Origin: DSUN01 sp035527715
Lineage (GTDB): Bacteria; Planctomycetota; PUPC01; DSUN01
Length of the DNA stretch: 45,669 bases
NCBI GenBank assembly: GCA_035527715.1
Contig: DATKZY010000077.1
Coordinates: 1-45,669, forward strand
Direction of reading: 5' to 3'
Positions 14,781 to 23,646 of this stretch are shown here, one piece after another. Under the pieces are notes generated by a model. The model saw only the letters and a program-made list of their open reading frames with translations, was not told where the DNA came from and did no database searches. The position numbers and the translations under genes are program-made. Numbering within the stretch: position 1 is the first letter of the stretch; every line of letters begins with the position of its first letter.

Positions 14781-16258
14781 TTCGCCTCGGGCTTCTCCAG
14801 CAGCACCACGTCGCCGGCGTTCAGCCCCTTCACGATCTCGGCCTTGCTGTCCGCCTTCTTCCCCACGGTCACCGGCCGCTTCTCGGGGGTGCCGTCGGCC
14901 TTCCGCACGAGGACATAGGTCGCCCCCTCATCGGCCTCCTCGGTGAACACGGCCGCGGCCGGCACGGTGAGGGCATCCTTCTTGAGATACGAGACGAGCT
15001 TCACCGTGCAACTCATCCCGGGCATCAACGCCGGGGCATCCTTGGGGGCGGCGAAGGAAAGCGTCGCCTCGAAGTTCCCCGCCGTGACGGGCACCTGGGA
15101 CACAGTCGCCACCTTCGCCTTCAACGTGAGGTTCGGGTAGCCGACCGGGATGGCCGTGCCTTCGGCGCCCACGGCGACCCGCTCGAGCTGGTCCTCGGGC
15201 ACGGGCGCCCGCGCAAACAGGTCGGTGGGCTGCACGACGGTCATGACCGCGTCGTGGGGCTTGAGCTGGGCGCCGCGCTCGAGGGTCTGCCCGAGCTTCG
15301 GCCAGGCGCCCCGAACGCAGGGGCCGACGTAGACCACGCCGTCGCAGGGCGCCTTCACGGCCATCGCCTCACGGTCTTGCTTCATCTTCTGGAGTTTCTC
15401 CGCCGCCTTCGCCTGGTCGCTCTTGAGCTTCCCGACATCGAGGCGCTTCTTGGCGAGCGCGGCGGGGATGGCGACCTTGGCCTTCGCCAGCGCGATGGCC
15501 TGCCGGGTCGCGGCCTCGCTCGTCGTGATGTCTTGGCGCGGAAGGTCCACCTCGAGGGCCTGCGCGGCCCTCTGCCTGGCAAGCTCGAGGCCGAAGGTGG
15601 CCCGCTCCACGGTGTCGCGCTGGCGCTTGAGGATGATCTCCTCGGTCTCCTCCGTCAGGTCATCGGCCTTGTACATCTTCTCGAGCTGGCGCAGCTCTTC
15701 GGTCTCGTATTCGAGGTGATCGGTGGCGTTCTTGACGGCAAAGTGGGCCTGCTTGACAGCGGAGGGGCGGCCAATCTCGGTGTAGCGTTTCAGGTCCTCG
15801 TCGGCGAACTGCTTAGCCCGTTCGGCGGCAGCCAGGTCGAGGGCGAGCAGTTTCTCCATCGCCGCAAGCTCCTCCTGGGCCGTCTTGAGGGCCGGCTCCA
15901 TCTGGCCGAGGGCAGCTCCGGCCTCCTTGATCGCGTCGTCAATCTTCTCGGGGTCGAGCGAGAGCAGGGCGTCGCCCTTCTTCACCACCTGTCCGGGGGC
16001 GGCAGCGTGGAGCACGGTCAGCTCGGCCCATGCCTTCGGGCGAAAGACGATCTCGGCCATGTGGGGCGACTCGACGACGCCTTTGAGCTGCGCCTCGATC
16101 TTGAGAAGCTCGGGCTTCACCGTGTGGGTGGACGGCTTGGGGGCCTCCTTGGGCTCTTCCTTGGCCTTCTCCTTCGGCGCCTCAGCGCCCAGCGCCACGC
16201 ACGCGGCAATGCCCAGCGACACCGCAAGGCTCAAGCAGAGGTGCAAGCGTCCCATCAT
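14777..16258 (-). CDS. HlyD/RND-type periplasmic adaptor protein
   Basis: About 493 residues. The signal peptide MGRLHLCLSLAVSLGIAAC is followed by a Lys/Glu/Pro-rich linker. The first lipoyl half-motif is AWAELTVLHAAAPGQVVKKG, then a long coiled-coil hairpin (residues ~105-300, rich in Glu/Lys/Ala). The second lipoyl half is MAVKAPCDGVVYVGP, and the beta-barrel region ends with LTVPAAAVFTEE and GLNAGDVVLL. Such adaptors link inner-membrane pumps (RND or MacB-type) to an outer-membrane duct, but no pump gene is adjacent here. Two adjacent ATGs exist (16258 and 16255); AGGAG is 3 nt and 6 nt upstream respectively, so 16255 may be the real start. The downstream lipoprotein gene overlaps by 4 nt. 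Confidence 0.8.
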   Translation of the reverse strand: MMGRLHLCLSLAVSLGIAACVALGAEAPKEKAKEEPKEAPKPSTHTVKPELLKIEAQLKGVVESPHMAEIVFRPKAWAELTVLHAAAPGQVVKKGDALLSLDPEKIDDAIKEAGAALGQMEPALKTAQEELAAMEKLLALDLAAAERAKQFADEDLKRYTEIGRPSAVKQAHFAVKNATDHLEYETEELRQLEKMYKADDLTEETEEIILKRQRDTVERATFGLELARQRAAQALEVDLPRQDITTSEAATRQAIALAKAKVAIPAALAKKRLDVGKLKSDQAKAAEKLQKMKQDREAMAVKAPCDGVVYVGPCVRGAWPKLGQTLERGAQLKPHDAVMTVVQPTDLFARAPVPEDQLERVAVGAEGTAIPVGYPNLTLKAKVATVSQVPVTAGNFEATLSFAAPKDAPALMPGMSCTVKLVSYLKKDALTVPAAAVFTEEADEGATYVLVRKADGTPEKRPVTVGKKADSKAEIVKGLNAGDVVLLEKPEAK

Positions 16259-16303
16259 CGGCTCCTGGTCTCTCAGGGGAAGCGGCCAATCCCGGTCGCA
16301 ACA

Positions 16304-16332
16304 GGTATATCCGGCCGGGCCGCCGCGGTCAA
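16304..16332 (-). promoter_or_regulatory. sigma-70-type promoter for the HlyD operon
   Basis: On the minus strand TTGACC (16332-16327) and TATACC (16309-16304) are separated by 17 nt, about 46 nt before the start codon. It lies between the end of the preceding large gene (16357) and the adaptor start. Confidence 0.6.
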
Positions 16333-16356
16333 GTGAGGCCGCGAGATTGCGCGGCG

Positions 16357-19300
16357 CTACTGTGGGGCAACGCTCGCCTCCAGAACCCGCCAAGTGCGGC
16401 TGGCGCCGGGGGCCAGCTCGACGGACTCCTTGAAGCCGAAGAGGTCCCAGCCCTGGCTGGAGCGGAGGCGGGCCTTCAGCGGCGTGTCGGTCGGGTTGTG
16501 GGCCTCGACGAACCAGCGGCCAGGCTCCATCCACGAGACGAGCAGCCGCACCTCGGACCGATCGCTCACGACCGGGTGGCCGATGAAAAGGTCGAGGTCG
16601 CCCGGCACGAGGTCCAGCTCGGCGTAGGCCCGGCCGTCGCGCACGGGGAGGCCGCGGATGTTCGGCCCCTTGCGCGCGCGGTCGCGCAGCCACACCGACC
16701 AGCCGTCGTTCAGCCCCTCGACCTCGGCGAGGAGGAAGCCGGGCATCCCGGCCTTCGGCACCCTGGCCACGACCGCCTCGCCCTGAGCGTCGAGCCGCCA
16801 GACGAGATAGGTGTCGAGCGTCCTGCCACGGGTGACCTGCGGCGCGTAGCCGGGCCTACCAGGCTCGGCGACGCCGAACTTGCGGGCGAAATCGAGGATC
16901 TTCGCCATCTTCGTGCCGCTCCCCGCGCCCGCGAAGCCGATCCGGAAATGCACCTGGGCTCCCTTCGGCAGCTCCAGCGACTCAGGGGCGTAGTGGAGCG
17001 ACAGCTCGCCCTTCTTCCCCACGCGGAACGTGAGCTGGTCGTCCATCCCGGCCACAATGGCCGAGCCGCCCGGGTGCTCGAGCGCGGCGAACGTGCCGCG
17101 GCCGAACTGCCCCTCGGCCGGCAGCTCGACGAGCTTGCCCTCGCGGTGGAGCACCCAGCCCGGCATCGAAGCATGCATCACCTGGGCGCCGCCCTTGGGC
17201 AGCGTGACGCCCTCCTTCAGCGTGATGCTCTCCTCGTGCCAACCGATGCGGAACTCGCCCGGAATCCAGTTGCAGGCGTAGGTGCGTGCCCAGCCGGCGA
17301 GGAAGCGGGTGGGCACGAGCTTGTGCCAGCTCCCCCACGAATTGCCCCAGCCGTGCTGCGGCTGCCCGTAGGGATGGCCGAGGGGCGTCGTCTTCGCTCC
17401 CTCCTCGGCGGGGTCGTAGGCAAGACGGTAGTCCGACTGCCCGATCGCGATCTCCGGCCCGACCAGGTAGGTGACAGGATAGGCGAACAGGTGCTTGATC
17501 TCGCCGGGAATTGGCAGGCCGAAGCGCAGGGCAACCGTTGGGAAGCCCATCGGCCGGCCGTCAATCGGCAGCGTAGGCGAGTCCATCGTGAGGCACACGG
17601 CCGGCTCGGCCGACATGCCCAGCCGCCCCTTCGACGGCGTGATGCCCATGTTGCCGTTGAAGCTCACCTGGGTCCACGTCTGCCGGCCGTCGCGGGCCCG
17701 CAGGCGGCAGTTGCCCAGGAAGTTGCAGCGGTCGGAGCAGAAGAACTCCTCCATGATGCAGTTGCGGTTCCAGAACTCGGCGCTGATCGCTCGCCGCCCC
17801 TTCGCGTCCTCGACCACGAGGAAAAGTCCCAGTTGCTGGCCGTTGGCGAAGACCAGCTCGGTCTCAAACGACTTCGCGCCGCCGGGCAGCCAGCGGCGGA
17901 AGACCCGCTCGCCGTCGTAGAGGGCGACCGACTTGAGGCCCTCGTCCGAGGCGACGCGGAAGCTGACGCGGAACTCCCAGAGGTCGGGCCGCCACCACTC
18001 GCCGTTGGGCAGGATGAGGCGGTTCGGCCCCTGCCACGCGAGGATGGCGGGGCCGTTGGTGATGTACTGCGAGCCGCTGCCGCTGAACGACCAGGCGCCG
18101 TGGTGCCACTTCGTCCGCAGGTCGGCGGGCGGGCGATGGGCGACCACGCGCCAGCCCTCCTTCGCCCGCGTGGCCACCTCGGCGGGACGGGTCATAATCT
18201 CGAAGGCCAGCGGCGCCTGGCAGCCGCCGATGCCCATGAAGTAGCGGTAGGCGTCGAAGGCGTCGTCCACCGGCTTGCCGTCCTCGAAGCTCACGATGGG
18301 GAACGAGTTGTAGAGCTTGTAGTCGGCGAAGTGGAGTTGGTTCTCCCTGTGGCGCCAGAAGCCGCTGAGGATGTGCTGCTGCATGTACTCGTTGACGTAG
18401 TCGAAGTAGGCTTTCGTGCGGCCGGTCTGGTTGGTGGCGAGGCGGCCGTCCTTCAGCAGCATCGCGGGCCTGGGGAACTTCACCTCATCGGCGAAGGCGT
18501 AGAGGTGGTTGCCCTGGGCATCCTCGTAGGTGAGGCCGGGCACGGCGGCGAAGCTCCCGTCGGACGCCGAGCTGCACGCCGCGACAAGCTTGTCCCACTT
18601 CGCCTGGTCCATCTTCAGGCTGTCCTCGAGGAAGACGATGAACTGGAGCCCGGCCGCCCTGGCGGCGGCCACGTAGTCGGCAACGGTGCCCGTGCCCGAC
18701 GAGAGGGCGGTGCGGGCGCCGATGAGGCCGGGCGTCTGCGCCTGGTCGCCCAACTTCCAGTCCTTCGACCAGTCGTGCACGGGCACGGTCGCCCAGACCT
18801 GGATGGGCGGGTTGAGGAGCGTCTCGGGTGTGGTCGCCCCTCCCCTGCCCTCCTTCATCGAGGGCTCGGCCAGCCAGCGGAAGGCGTTGGCGAACACGCG
18901 AAGCCAGTCGCTCGGCTTGCCGCCGGCGCCGGCGGTGAGCATCGCCTCGGCGGTCGGGCAGTGGCTGGGCGGCGTGAAGAGCCAGTAGTAGCGGATGGCG
19001 CCGACGGCGATGCGCCCCTTGCCGGCCTCGCGGATGGCGAGCAGCGGCGGCGCGGCAGGGCCGGGCTCCTTCGGCATCCAGGGCTGGAGGAAGTCGTCGT
19101 GGCGGGTGGAGGGCCGCGAGGCCATCGAGGCGGCGCCGCGCACCGCGGCCCTCCAGTCGCCCGACAGGTCGAACGACATCGGCGGCTCGCAGCCCGTCGT
19201 CCCCGCCCACAGGAGCGCGAGCACGCCGCGGACGCCCTCGTTGACGGGCGGCGACACCTGGTCGCTCCACGACAGGCGGCAGCCCATCACGTCGGCTACC

Positions 19301-19692
19301 ACGTTCGTTTTCTCAGAGTCCTGGAGCACCTCCCAGCGTGGGCGTGCCCCGAGGTCGGTGAGCCACTGGTTCGTCGCCGTCCAATCGGCTGGCTTGTAAG
19401 GCCCGGGGCTGCACACGAGGACCCCGCCGCCGCTGGCCAGGAAGTCCTGCACGGCCTTGCGGCCAGCCTCGTCGAGCGTGCCGACGACCGCCACGTTGAA
19501 CTTCCCGCTCGCCAGGCGCTCGGCCACCTGCCCGGCCTTGCACGCATCCACCTCGATGCCCATCGCGTGCAGCGGCTTCACCACGTACCCCGAATGCACC
19601 CCCGCGGCAAACAGAACAGCGGGTTTCGGGGCGCCGGCATCCGCGCGCACCCACACGAGCAGCCAGAAAACCAAGCTTGCCCTGGCACACAC
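16357..19692 (-). CDS. Large secreted GATase-like protein with degenerate PHP-like domain
   Basis: 1111 residues from a GTG start with AGGAG 8 nt upstream, giving a signal peptide (MCARASLVFWLLVWVRADAG). A GTG at 19701 overlapping the previous stop is possible. Residues ~15-110 resemble a GATase-like Rossmann domain (FNVAVVGTLDEAGRKAVQDF, LASGGGVLVCSPGP). Residues ~295-405 have the layout of a PHP metal-dependent phosphoesterase domain (VADYVAAARAAGLQFIVFLED, AAVPGLTYEDAQGNHLYAF), but the HxH...SDG metal motif reads GARTALSSGTG. The rest is beta-rich, with carbohydrate-binding-like segments and an Ig-like C-terminus. It follows the DUF4838 gene by 5 nt, so both form one operon. The role is unknown, probably polysaccharide-related. 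Confidence 0.65.
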   Translation of the reverse strand: MCARASLVFWLLVWVRADAGAPKPAVLFAAGVHSGYVVKPLHAMGIEVDACKAGQVAERLASGKFNVAVVGTLDEAGRKAVQDFLASGGGVLVCSPGPYKPADWTATNQWLTDLGARPRWEVLQDSEKTNVVADVMGCRLSWSDQVSPPVNEGVRGVLALLWAGTTGCEPPMSFDLSGDWRAAVRGAASMASRPSTRHDDFLQPWMPKEPGPAAPPLLAIREAGKGRIAVGAIRYYWLFTPPSHCPTAEAMLTAGAGGKPSDWLRVFANAFRWLAEPSMKEGRGGATTPETLLNPPIQVWATVPVHDWSKDWKLGDQAQTPGLIGARTALSSGTGTVADYVAAARAAGLQFIVFLEDSLKMDQAKWDKLVAACSSASDGSFAAVPGLTYEDAQGNHLYAFADEVKFPRPAMLLKDGRLATNQTGRTKAYFDYVNEYMQQHILSGFWRHRENQLHFADYKLYNSFPIVSFEDGKPVDDAFDAYRYFMGIGGCQAPLAFEIMTRPAEVATRAKEGWRVVAHRPPADLRTKWHHGAWSFSGSGSQYITNGPAILAWQGPNRLILPNGEWWRPDLWEFRVSFRVASDEGLKSVALYDGERVFRRWLPGGAKSFETELVFANGQQLGLFLVVEDAKGRRAISAEFWNRNCIMEEFFCSDRCNFLGNCRLRARDGRQTWTQVSFNGNMGITPSKGRLGMSAEPAVCLTMDSPTLPIDGRPMGFPTVALRFGLPIPGEIKHLFAYPVTYLVGPEIAIGQSDYRLAYDPAEEGAKTTPLGHPYGQPQHGWGNSWGSWHKLVPTRFLAGWARTYACNWIPGEFRIGWHEESITLKEGVTLPKGGAQVMHASMPGWVLHREGKLVELPAEGQFGRGTFAALEHPGGSAIVAGMDDQLTFRVGKKGELSLHYAPESLELPKGAQVHFRIGFAGAGSGTKMAKILDFARKFGVAEPGRPGYAPQVTRGRTLDTYLVWRLDAQGEAVVARVPKAGMPGFLLAEVEGLNDGWSVWLRDRARKGPNIRGLPVRDGRAYAELDLVPGDLDLFIGHPVVSDRSEVRLLVSWMEPGRWFVEAHNPTDTPLKARLRSSQGWDLFGFKESVELAPGASRTWRVLEASVAPQ

Positions 19693-19697
19693 TGCAC

Positions 19698-22061
19698 TCA
19701 CTCCTGCCGAGCTTTCACGAGGACCACTCTCTCGACGCAGATGGCGTTCCTCTGATCCGGCTTGCCGTGGGGGAAGCCGGGACCCTCGAACTTGATGCAG
19801 GCCCACACGTCGAGCCGCTGGCCGGGATGCTTGGGATCGACCACGTCGTCCACGTCCACCTGGATGATCCAGCTCCAGAAGAAGTAGAGGTAGTCCGAGG
19901 GCGTCGCCTGGAAGGTGCCCATCTTGTACCAGTGGTAGCCCGCGCCGGGGACATCATCAGGCTTGATCGTGCCCTTGCGGCTGAAGTCCTTGTTGAGCTG
20001 GTCGTAGAGTCCCCAGGGCATGGGCAGGCGATAGGGCCGGCGGCTCTTGTCGCCGGGGCGGATCGTGTCGGCATCGAGTTCCAGGCGATTCGTGATGCCG
20101 CTCTCGGCCGCCGCGTCGGGCACCCGCTTCACGATGTCCTGCCAGTTCCGCGTCTCCTCGGCGGTGTACTGGAAGACGGATGCGGCGGGCAGATCGCGGA
20201 ACTTCTCAGGGATCGGCACGTAGGCCTTGCGGGCGAGGAGGACGGAGACCTCGGCGTCGGCCTTCGCCCGCTCGGCGGCGCGCCGTGACTCAGGGATACG
20301 CAGGTCAACCTGCTCGTGCCACGTCCTCTTGGCGCGAGCCGCAATGGCCGGGCGGTCGAGGGGCATCTTCTGCGGGTCGTTGCCGTCGGCGACCCAGTGG
20401 CGCACAAGCTGCGGGTAGAGCACCAGGCTGGCGCGGTCGAGCGGCAGGCGGGCGTGGCGGACGCGGCGCAAGAGCGTTGCGTCGCTGCCGACGGCTTCCT
20501 CCGCCTTGTCGAACATGGCTTGCGCCTCGCGGATGAATGCCAGGTCGAGATAGCGGTACTGCCTGGGCGAGGCGCCCATGCTCAGGTGGCTCGGCCGCGC
20601 CTCGGCGGCAGCCTCCAGCTTGCCGAGGTAGGCGCGGATGTGCTCGCCGCCTGCGCCATAGAAGCCGTCGGTGAACTCGCGCAGGAGCGCCTCGTAGTCG
20701 CGATACGGGTCCTCGAGCAGCTTCATCATCATCCAGACCTTCAGGTCGCGGAGATCGGCGAGGATGGGATACTCGTGCTCGGTGAAGACGCCTTCGACGT
20801 TGTGCTCGGCGTAGAAACGGTAGTCGGCGGCGTAGGTGTGAACCGTGGGCAGCGGCAGGCCGTAGTAGGGGGCGTAGGTCACCGCGTAGTCCCACACTCG
20901 CAGGTTCCTGGCGATCTTGGCCCAGCTCAGCAGGTGGTCGCGAAATGCCTGGTTCTCGGGATGGGTGATGGGTCGGGTGAAGTTGCTCGTCGTGTCGCAC
21001 AGGCGGATGATCAGGTTGTCGCGCGGCTTGACGGACTTCGGCGCCTGCTGGGTCATCTGGTAGGCGAGGGTGTCAATAAAGATGTCGGGATACGTCGGGC
21101 GCACGGCGTCGGCGATGTGATTGAGGAAGTCGAGGAGCGGCCCGGCCTCGGAGCCTTCGGCCTTGGCGATGGCTTCGCATCGCTCGCATTCGCACATGCC
21201 GCCCCAGTCGTTCTGCGAGATGTCGAAGACGGCGGGCGGCGGCAGGCCCTTCTGCCTGGCCACGGCCCGCGACTGCTCGATGTAGGCCCGGAGCTTGGCG
21301 ACGAATGCCTTGCGAAGCTCGGCATTCGTCAGGCAGAGCTGGGCGCGGCCGCTGCTCCGCTTCCCGCCGAGCAGCGAGAACCACTCGGGGTGGTCCTTGA
21401 AGCGGCGGTCGGGCGGGATGTACATGTAGAACGTGTGGACGTGGTAGGGCGGGCCGTAGCCCATCTCGCCGCCGTACTCGGGCGCGATGCCGGCATCGCC
21501 GTCGCGGTTCAGCCGGTTGCGGGCCGCGAAGCGGCCGCGGTCGCCCCCGTAGAGCACGTAGATGTCGCGGTAGCGGAACTTCGGCTCCCCCTTGCGGTCG
21601 AGGCTCGGGAGCGGGACCGTCGGCTTGCGAGGCACGGTTTCCTCGAACGGGTTCCACCAGTGCACGCCCACGACGTCCTCCAGGAACCGATAGACGGCAT
21701 AGAGCGTGCCGCGGGGCCGGCCGCCAGTGAGGACCACGGCGTTGGCCGCGGTGCGGATCACCCACTGCTCGGGGCCGAGGGTGGTAGGGTCTGTGCCCTG
21801 GCGCGTCGCGAAAGCCGTGTGGCCGACGTAGATCGCGGTGCCGCTCTTCGGGGCTTGGGCCTCAGCCACGGTGGCGAAGGCCGCCCCTGTGACCTTTTGG
21901 AGGTAGGCGGCCAGCTCCTCGGCGGCGGTCTTCTCGGACAGCGTCGGGGCCTCGCCCACGACGAGCGTGGCCGTCGCCCTCCCATCCTCGGCCAGCGTAG
22001 CGGCTGCCACGGGAATCGAGAGCATCAGTAAGACGGTTGCGGCAGGGCCAGGGCGCAGCAT
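19698..22061 (-). CDS. DUF4838 (alpha-glucuronidase-like) secreted protein
   Basis: 787 residues. The ATG at 22061 has AAAGGA upstream and starts a signal peptide (MLRPGPAATVLLMLSIPVAA). Residues ~25-150 resemble the GH67-type N-terminal domain (TAAEELAAYLQKVTG, GRPRGTLYAVYRFLED). A TIM-barrel core matching DUF4838 follows: KFRYRDIYVLY, then FDISQNDWGGMCECERC, with the CxCxxC found in this family. VFTEHEYPILADLRDLKVWM continues the core. DUF4838 is related to alpha-glucuronidases, but the exact substrate is unknown. The C-terminal ~150 residues form an additional beta domain (SDYLYFFWSWIIQVDVDD). The gene is divergent from the TAT-exported hydrolase at 22199. Confidence 0.8.
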   Translation of the reverse strand: MLRPGPAATVLLMLSIPVAAATLAEDGRATATLVVGEAPTLSEKTAAEELAAYLQKVTGAAFATVAEAQAPKSGTAIYVGHTAFATRQGTDPTTLGPEQWVIRTAANAVVLTGGRPRGTLYAVYRFLEDVVGVHWWNPFEETVPRKPTVPLPSLDRKGEPKFRYRDIYVLYGGDRGRFAARNRLNRDGDAGIAPEYGGEMGYGPPYHVHTFYMYIPPDRRFKDHPEWFSLLGGKRSSGRAQLCLTNAELRKAFVAKLRAYIEQSRAVARQKGLPPPAVFDISQNDWGGMCECERCEAIAKAEGSEAGPLLDFLNHIADAVRPTYPDIFIDTLAYQMTQQAPKSVKPRDNLIIRLCDTTSNFTRPITHPENQAFRDHLLSWAKIARNLRVWDYAVTYAPYYGLPLPTVHTYAADYRFYAEHNVEGVFTEHEYPILADLRDLKVWMMMKLLEDPYRDYEALLREFTDGFYGAGGEHIRAYLGKLEAAAEARPSHLSMGASPRQYRYLDLAFIREAQAMFDKAEEAVGSDATLLRRVRHARLPLDRASLVLYPQLVRHWVADGNDPQKMPLDRPAIAARAKRTWHEQVDLRIPESRRAAERAKADAEVSVLLARKAYVPIPEKFRDLPAASVFQYTAEETRNWQDIVKRVPDAAAESGITNRLELDADTIRPGDKSRRPYRLPMPWGLYDQLNKDFSRKGTIKPDDVPGAGYHWYKMGTFQATPSDYLYFFWSWIIQVDVDDVVDPKHPGQRLDVWACIKFEGPGFPHGKPDQRNAICVERVVLVKARQE

Positions 22062-22135
22062 TGGTGGGGGTCCTTTCAAGTCAGGGCAGGAGCCAGGGTG
22101 CCAGATTTGCCTCGTGCGCGCAAGCGCTCCCCGCC

Positions 22136-22163
22136 TTGCCAACGCCTGCGCAAACGGTATAAT
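22136..22163 (+). promoter_or_regulatory. Strong sigma-70 promoter for the 22199-32406 operon
   Basis: TTGCCA (22136-22141) and a perfect TATAAT (22158-22163) are 16 nt apart, about 35 nt upstream of the ATG at 22199. This is the divergent intergenic region between the DUF4838 operon and the plus-strand hydrolase operon. Confidence 0.75.
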
Positions 22164-22198
22164 CGGGGGGCGCCCGACACAAGACAAGGAGACAGCCC

Positions 22199-23632
22199 AT
22201 GCTCACCCGCCGGTCGTTCCTCAAGTGCGGAGCGGTCGCCGCTGCCGCGTGGAGGCCCGTCGCGCTCCTCGGAGCGGAGGAGGCGCCCTCCCCCATCGGC
22301 CTCGAGGTCCTGGGCAAGGTGGCGCCGCGCGAATCGCGCGCCGTCGCCGCCTCGCCGCTCTCCGTCGGGTTCGAGACCCTCGACCGCAAGCACTTCGACC
22401 CGGCCCGCGCGGTGCCGCATCTGGCAAAGCTCGGCGCCAAATGGGCACGCTGCCAGACCGGCTGGTGCCGCTGCGAGCCGGCCAAGGGCCGGTTCGACTT
22501 CGCCTGGCTCGACGCCGTGGTGGACTCGCTGCTCAAGATCGGCGTCCAGCCCTGGTTCAACCTCGGCTACGGCAACAAGCTCTACACGCCCGCGGCCGAC
22601 GAGACGGCGGTCGGCTGGGCGCCCATCTTCGACGCCGCGCCGCGCGAGGCCTGGGTGCGCTTCGTGGGCAAGCTCGCCGAGCACTTCCGCGACCGCGTGA
22701 AGCACTGGGAAATCTGGAACGAGCCGAACATCAGCCAGTTCTGGAAGCCGGCGAAGCCGAGCGCCGCCGACTACGTGGCCCTCGTGAAGCTCACGGCCCC
22801 CGAGATCCGCAAGGCGGTTCCCGACGCCGTGCTCATCGGCGGAGCCTATGCCGGCATCCCGATGTCCTACATCAAGGGCTGCCTCGAGGCCGGGATGGCC
22901 GACCACGTGGACAAGCTGTCGTACCACCCCTACCGCCCCGTGCCCGAGGCCGGCTACGCGGGCGAGATCGCCGCCCTGCGAAAGCTCCTCGACACCCACA
23001 AGAAGGGCGTCGCCCTCTGGCAGGGCGAGAACGGCTGCCCGTCCAAGGGCGGCAAGGGCAGCACAGGGGCACTCGCCAACCTCGAGTGGGACGAGACGCG
23101 CCAGGCCAAGTGGCTCCTCCGCCGCATCCTCTCCGACCTTCGACTCGACGTCGAGCTGACCAGCTACTTCCACACCGTGGACCTCGTGGGCTACCGCGGG
23201 AAGACGAATTTCAAGGGCCTCCTGCGCGGCGACGACTACACGCCGAAACCCGCCTACTTCGCCTACCAGTGCCTCTGCGCCCTCTTCGACGCAGACACGC
23301 GGCACAAGCCCGAGCTGGCCCTCGAGCTGGTCGGCCAGCAGAAGGTGCGCTTGCACGACGCGGCCTTCGCCCGCAACGGTCGCGCCCTCTACGCCTGGTG
23401 GCTCCCCGCCAGCCTCCAGCAGCCGTTCGCCCCGAAGAAGCTCACCCTGCGGGCGCCCACGCCAAAGGACGCAGCGATTGCCGACCCCGTGCTCATTGAC
23501 CCGCTGACGGGCACCGTGCACAAGCTTGCTCCCGCGGCCACGGGCGACGGATCACTGACGTTCGAGAGCCTCCCCCTGCTCGACTACCCGCTGCTCATCA
23601 CTGACCGGGCGATGGCGGGCCTACGCCCCTGA
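22199..23632 (+). CDS. TAT-exported GH39-like (clan GH-A) glycoside hydrolase
   Basis: 477 residues. The ATG at 22199 has AAGGAG 8 nt upstream. The N-terminus MLTRRSFLKCGAVAAAAW is a twin-arginine signal, so the enzyme is exported folded, possibly with a bound metal. The barrel carries EIWNEPN (likely acid/base Glu175) and WQGENGCPS (likely nucleophile Glu277), ~100 residues apart. The strand-6 motif LSYHPYRP lies between. This matches GH39/beta-xylosidase- or endoglycosylceramidase-like families of clan A. A C-terminal beta-sandwich (RALYAWWLPASLQ) completes the usual GH-A architecture. It is the first gene of a four-gene plus-strand operon. The substrate is not predictable. Confidence 0.82.
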   Translation: MLTRRSFLKCGAVAAAAWRPVALLGAEEAPSPIGLEVLGKVAPRESRAVAASPLSVGFETLDRKHFDPARAVPHLAKLGAKWARCQTGWCRCEPAKGRFDFAWLDAVVDSLLKIGVQPWFNLGYGNKLYTPAADETAVGWAPIFDAAPREAWVRFVGKLAEHFRDRVKHWEIWNEPNISQFWKPAKPSAADYVALVKLTAPEIRKAVPDAVLIGGAYAGIPMSYIKGCLEAGMADHVDKLSYHPYRPVPEAGYAGEIAALRKLLDTHKKGVALWQGENGCPSKGGKGSTGALANLEWDETRQAKWLLRRILSDLRLDVELTSYFHTVDLVGYRGKTNFKGLLRGDDYTPKPAYFAYQCLCALFDADTRHKPELALELVGQQKVRLHDAAFARNGRALYAWWLPASLQQPFAPKKLTLRAPTPKDAAIADPVLIDPLTGTVHKLAPAATGDGSLTFESLPLLDYPLLITDRAMAGLRP

Positions 23633-23646
23633 GGAGGCATCCGGCG

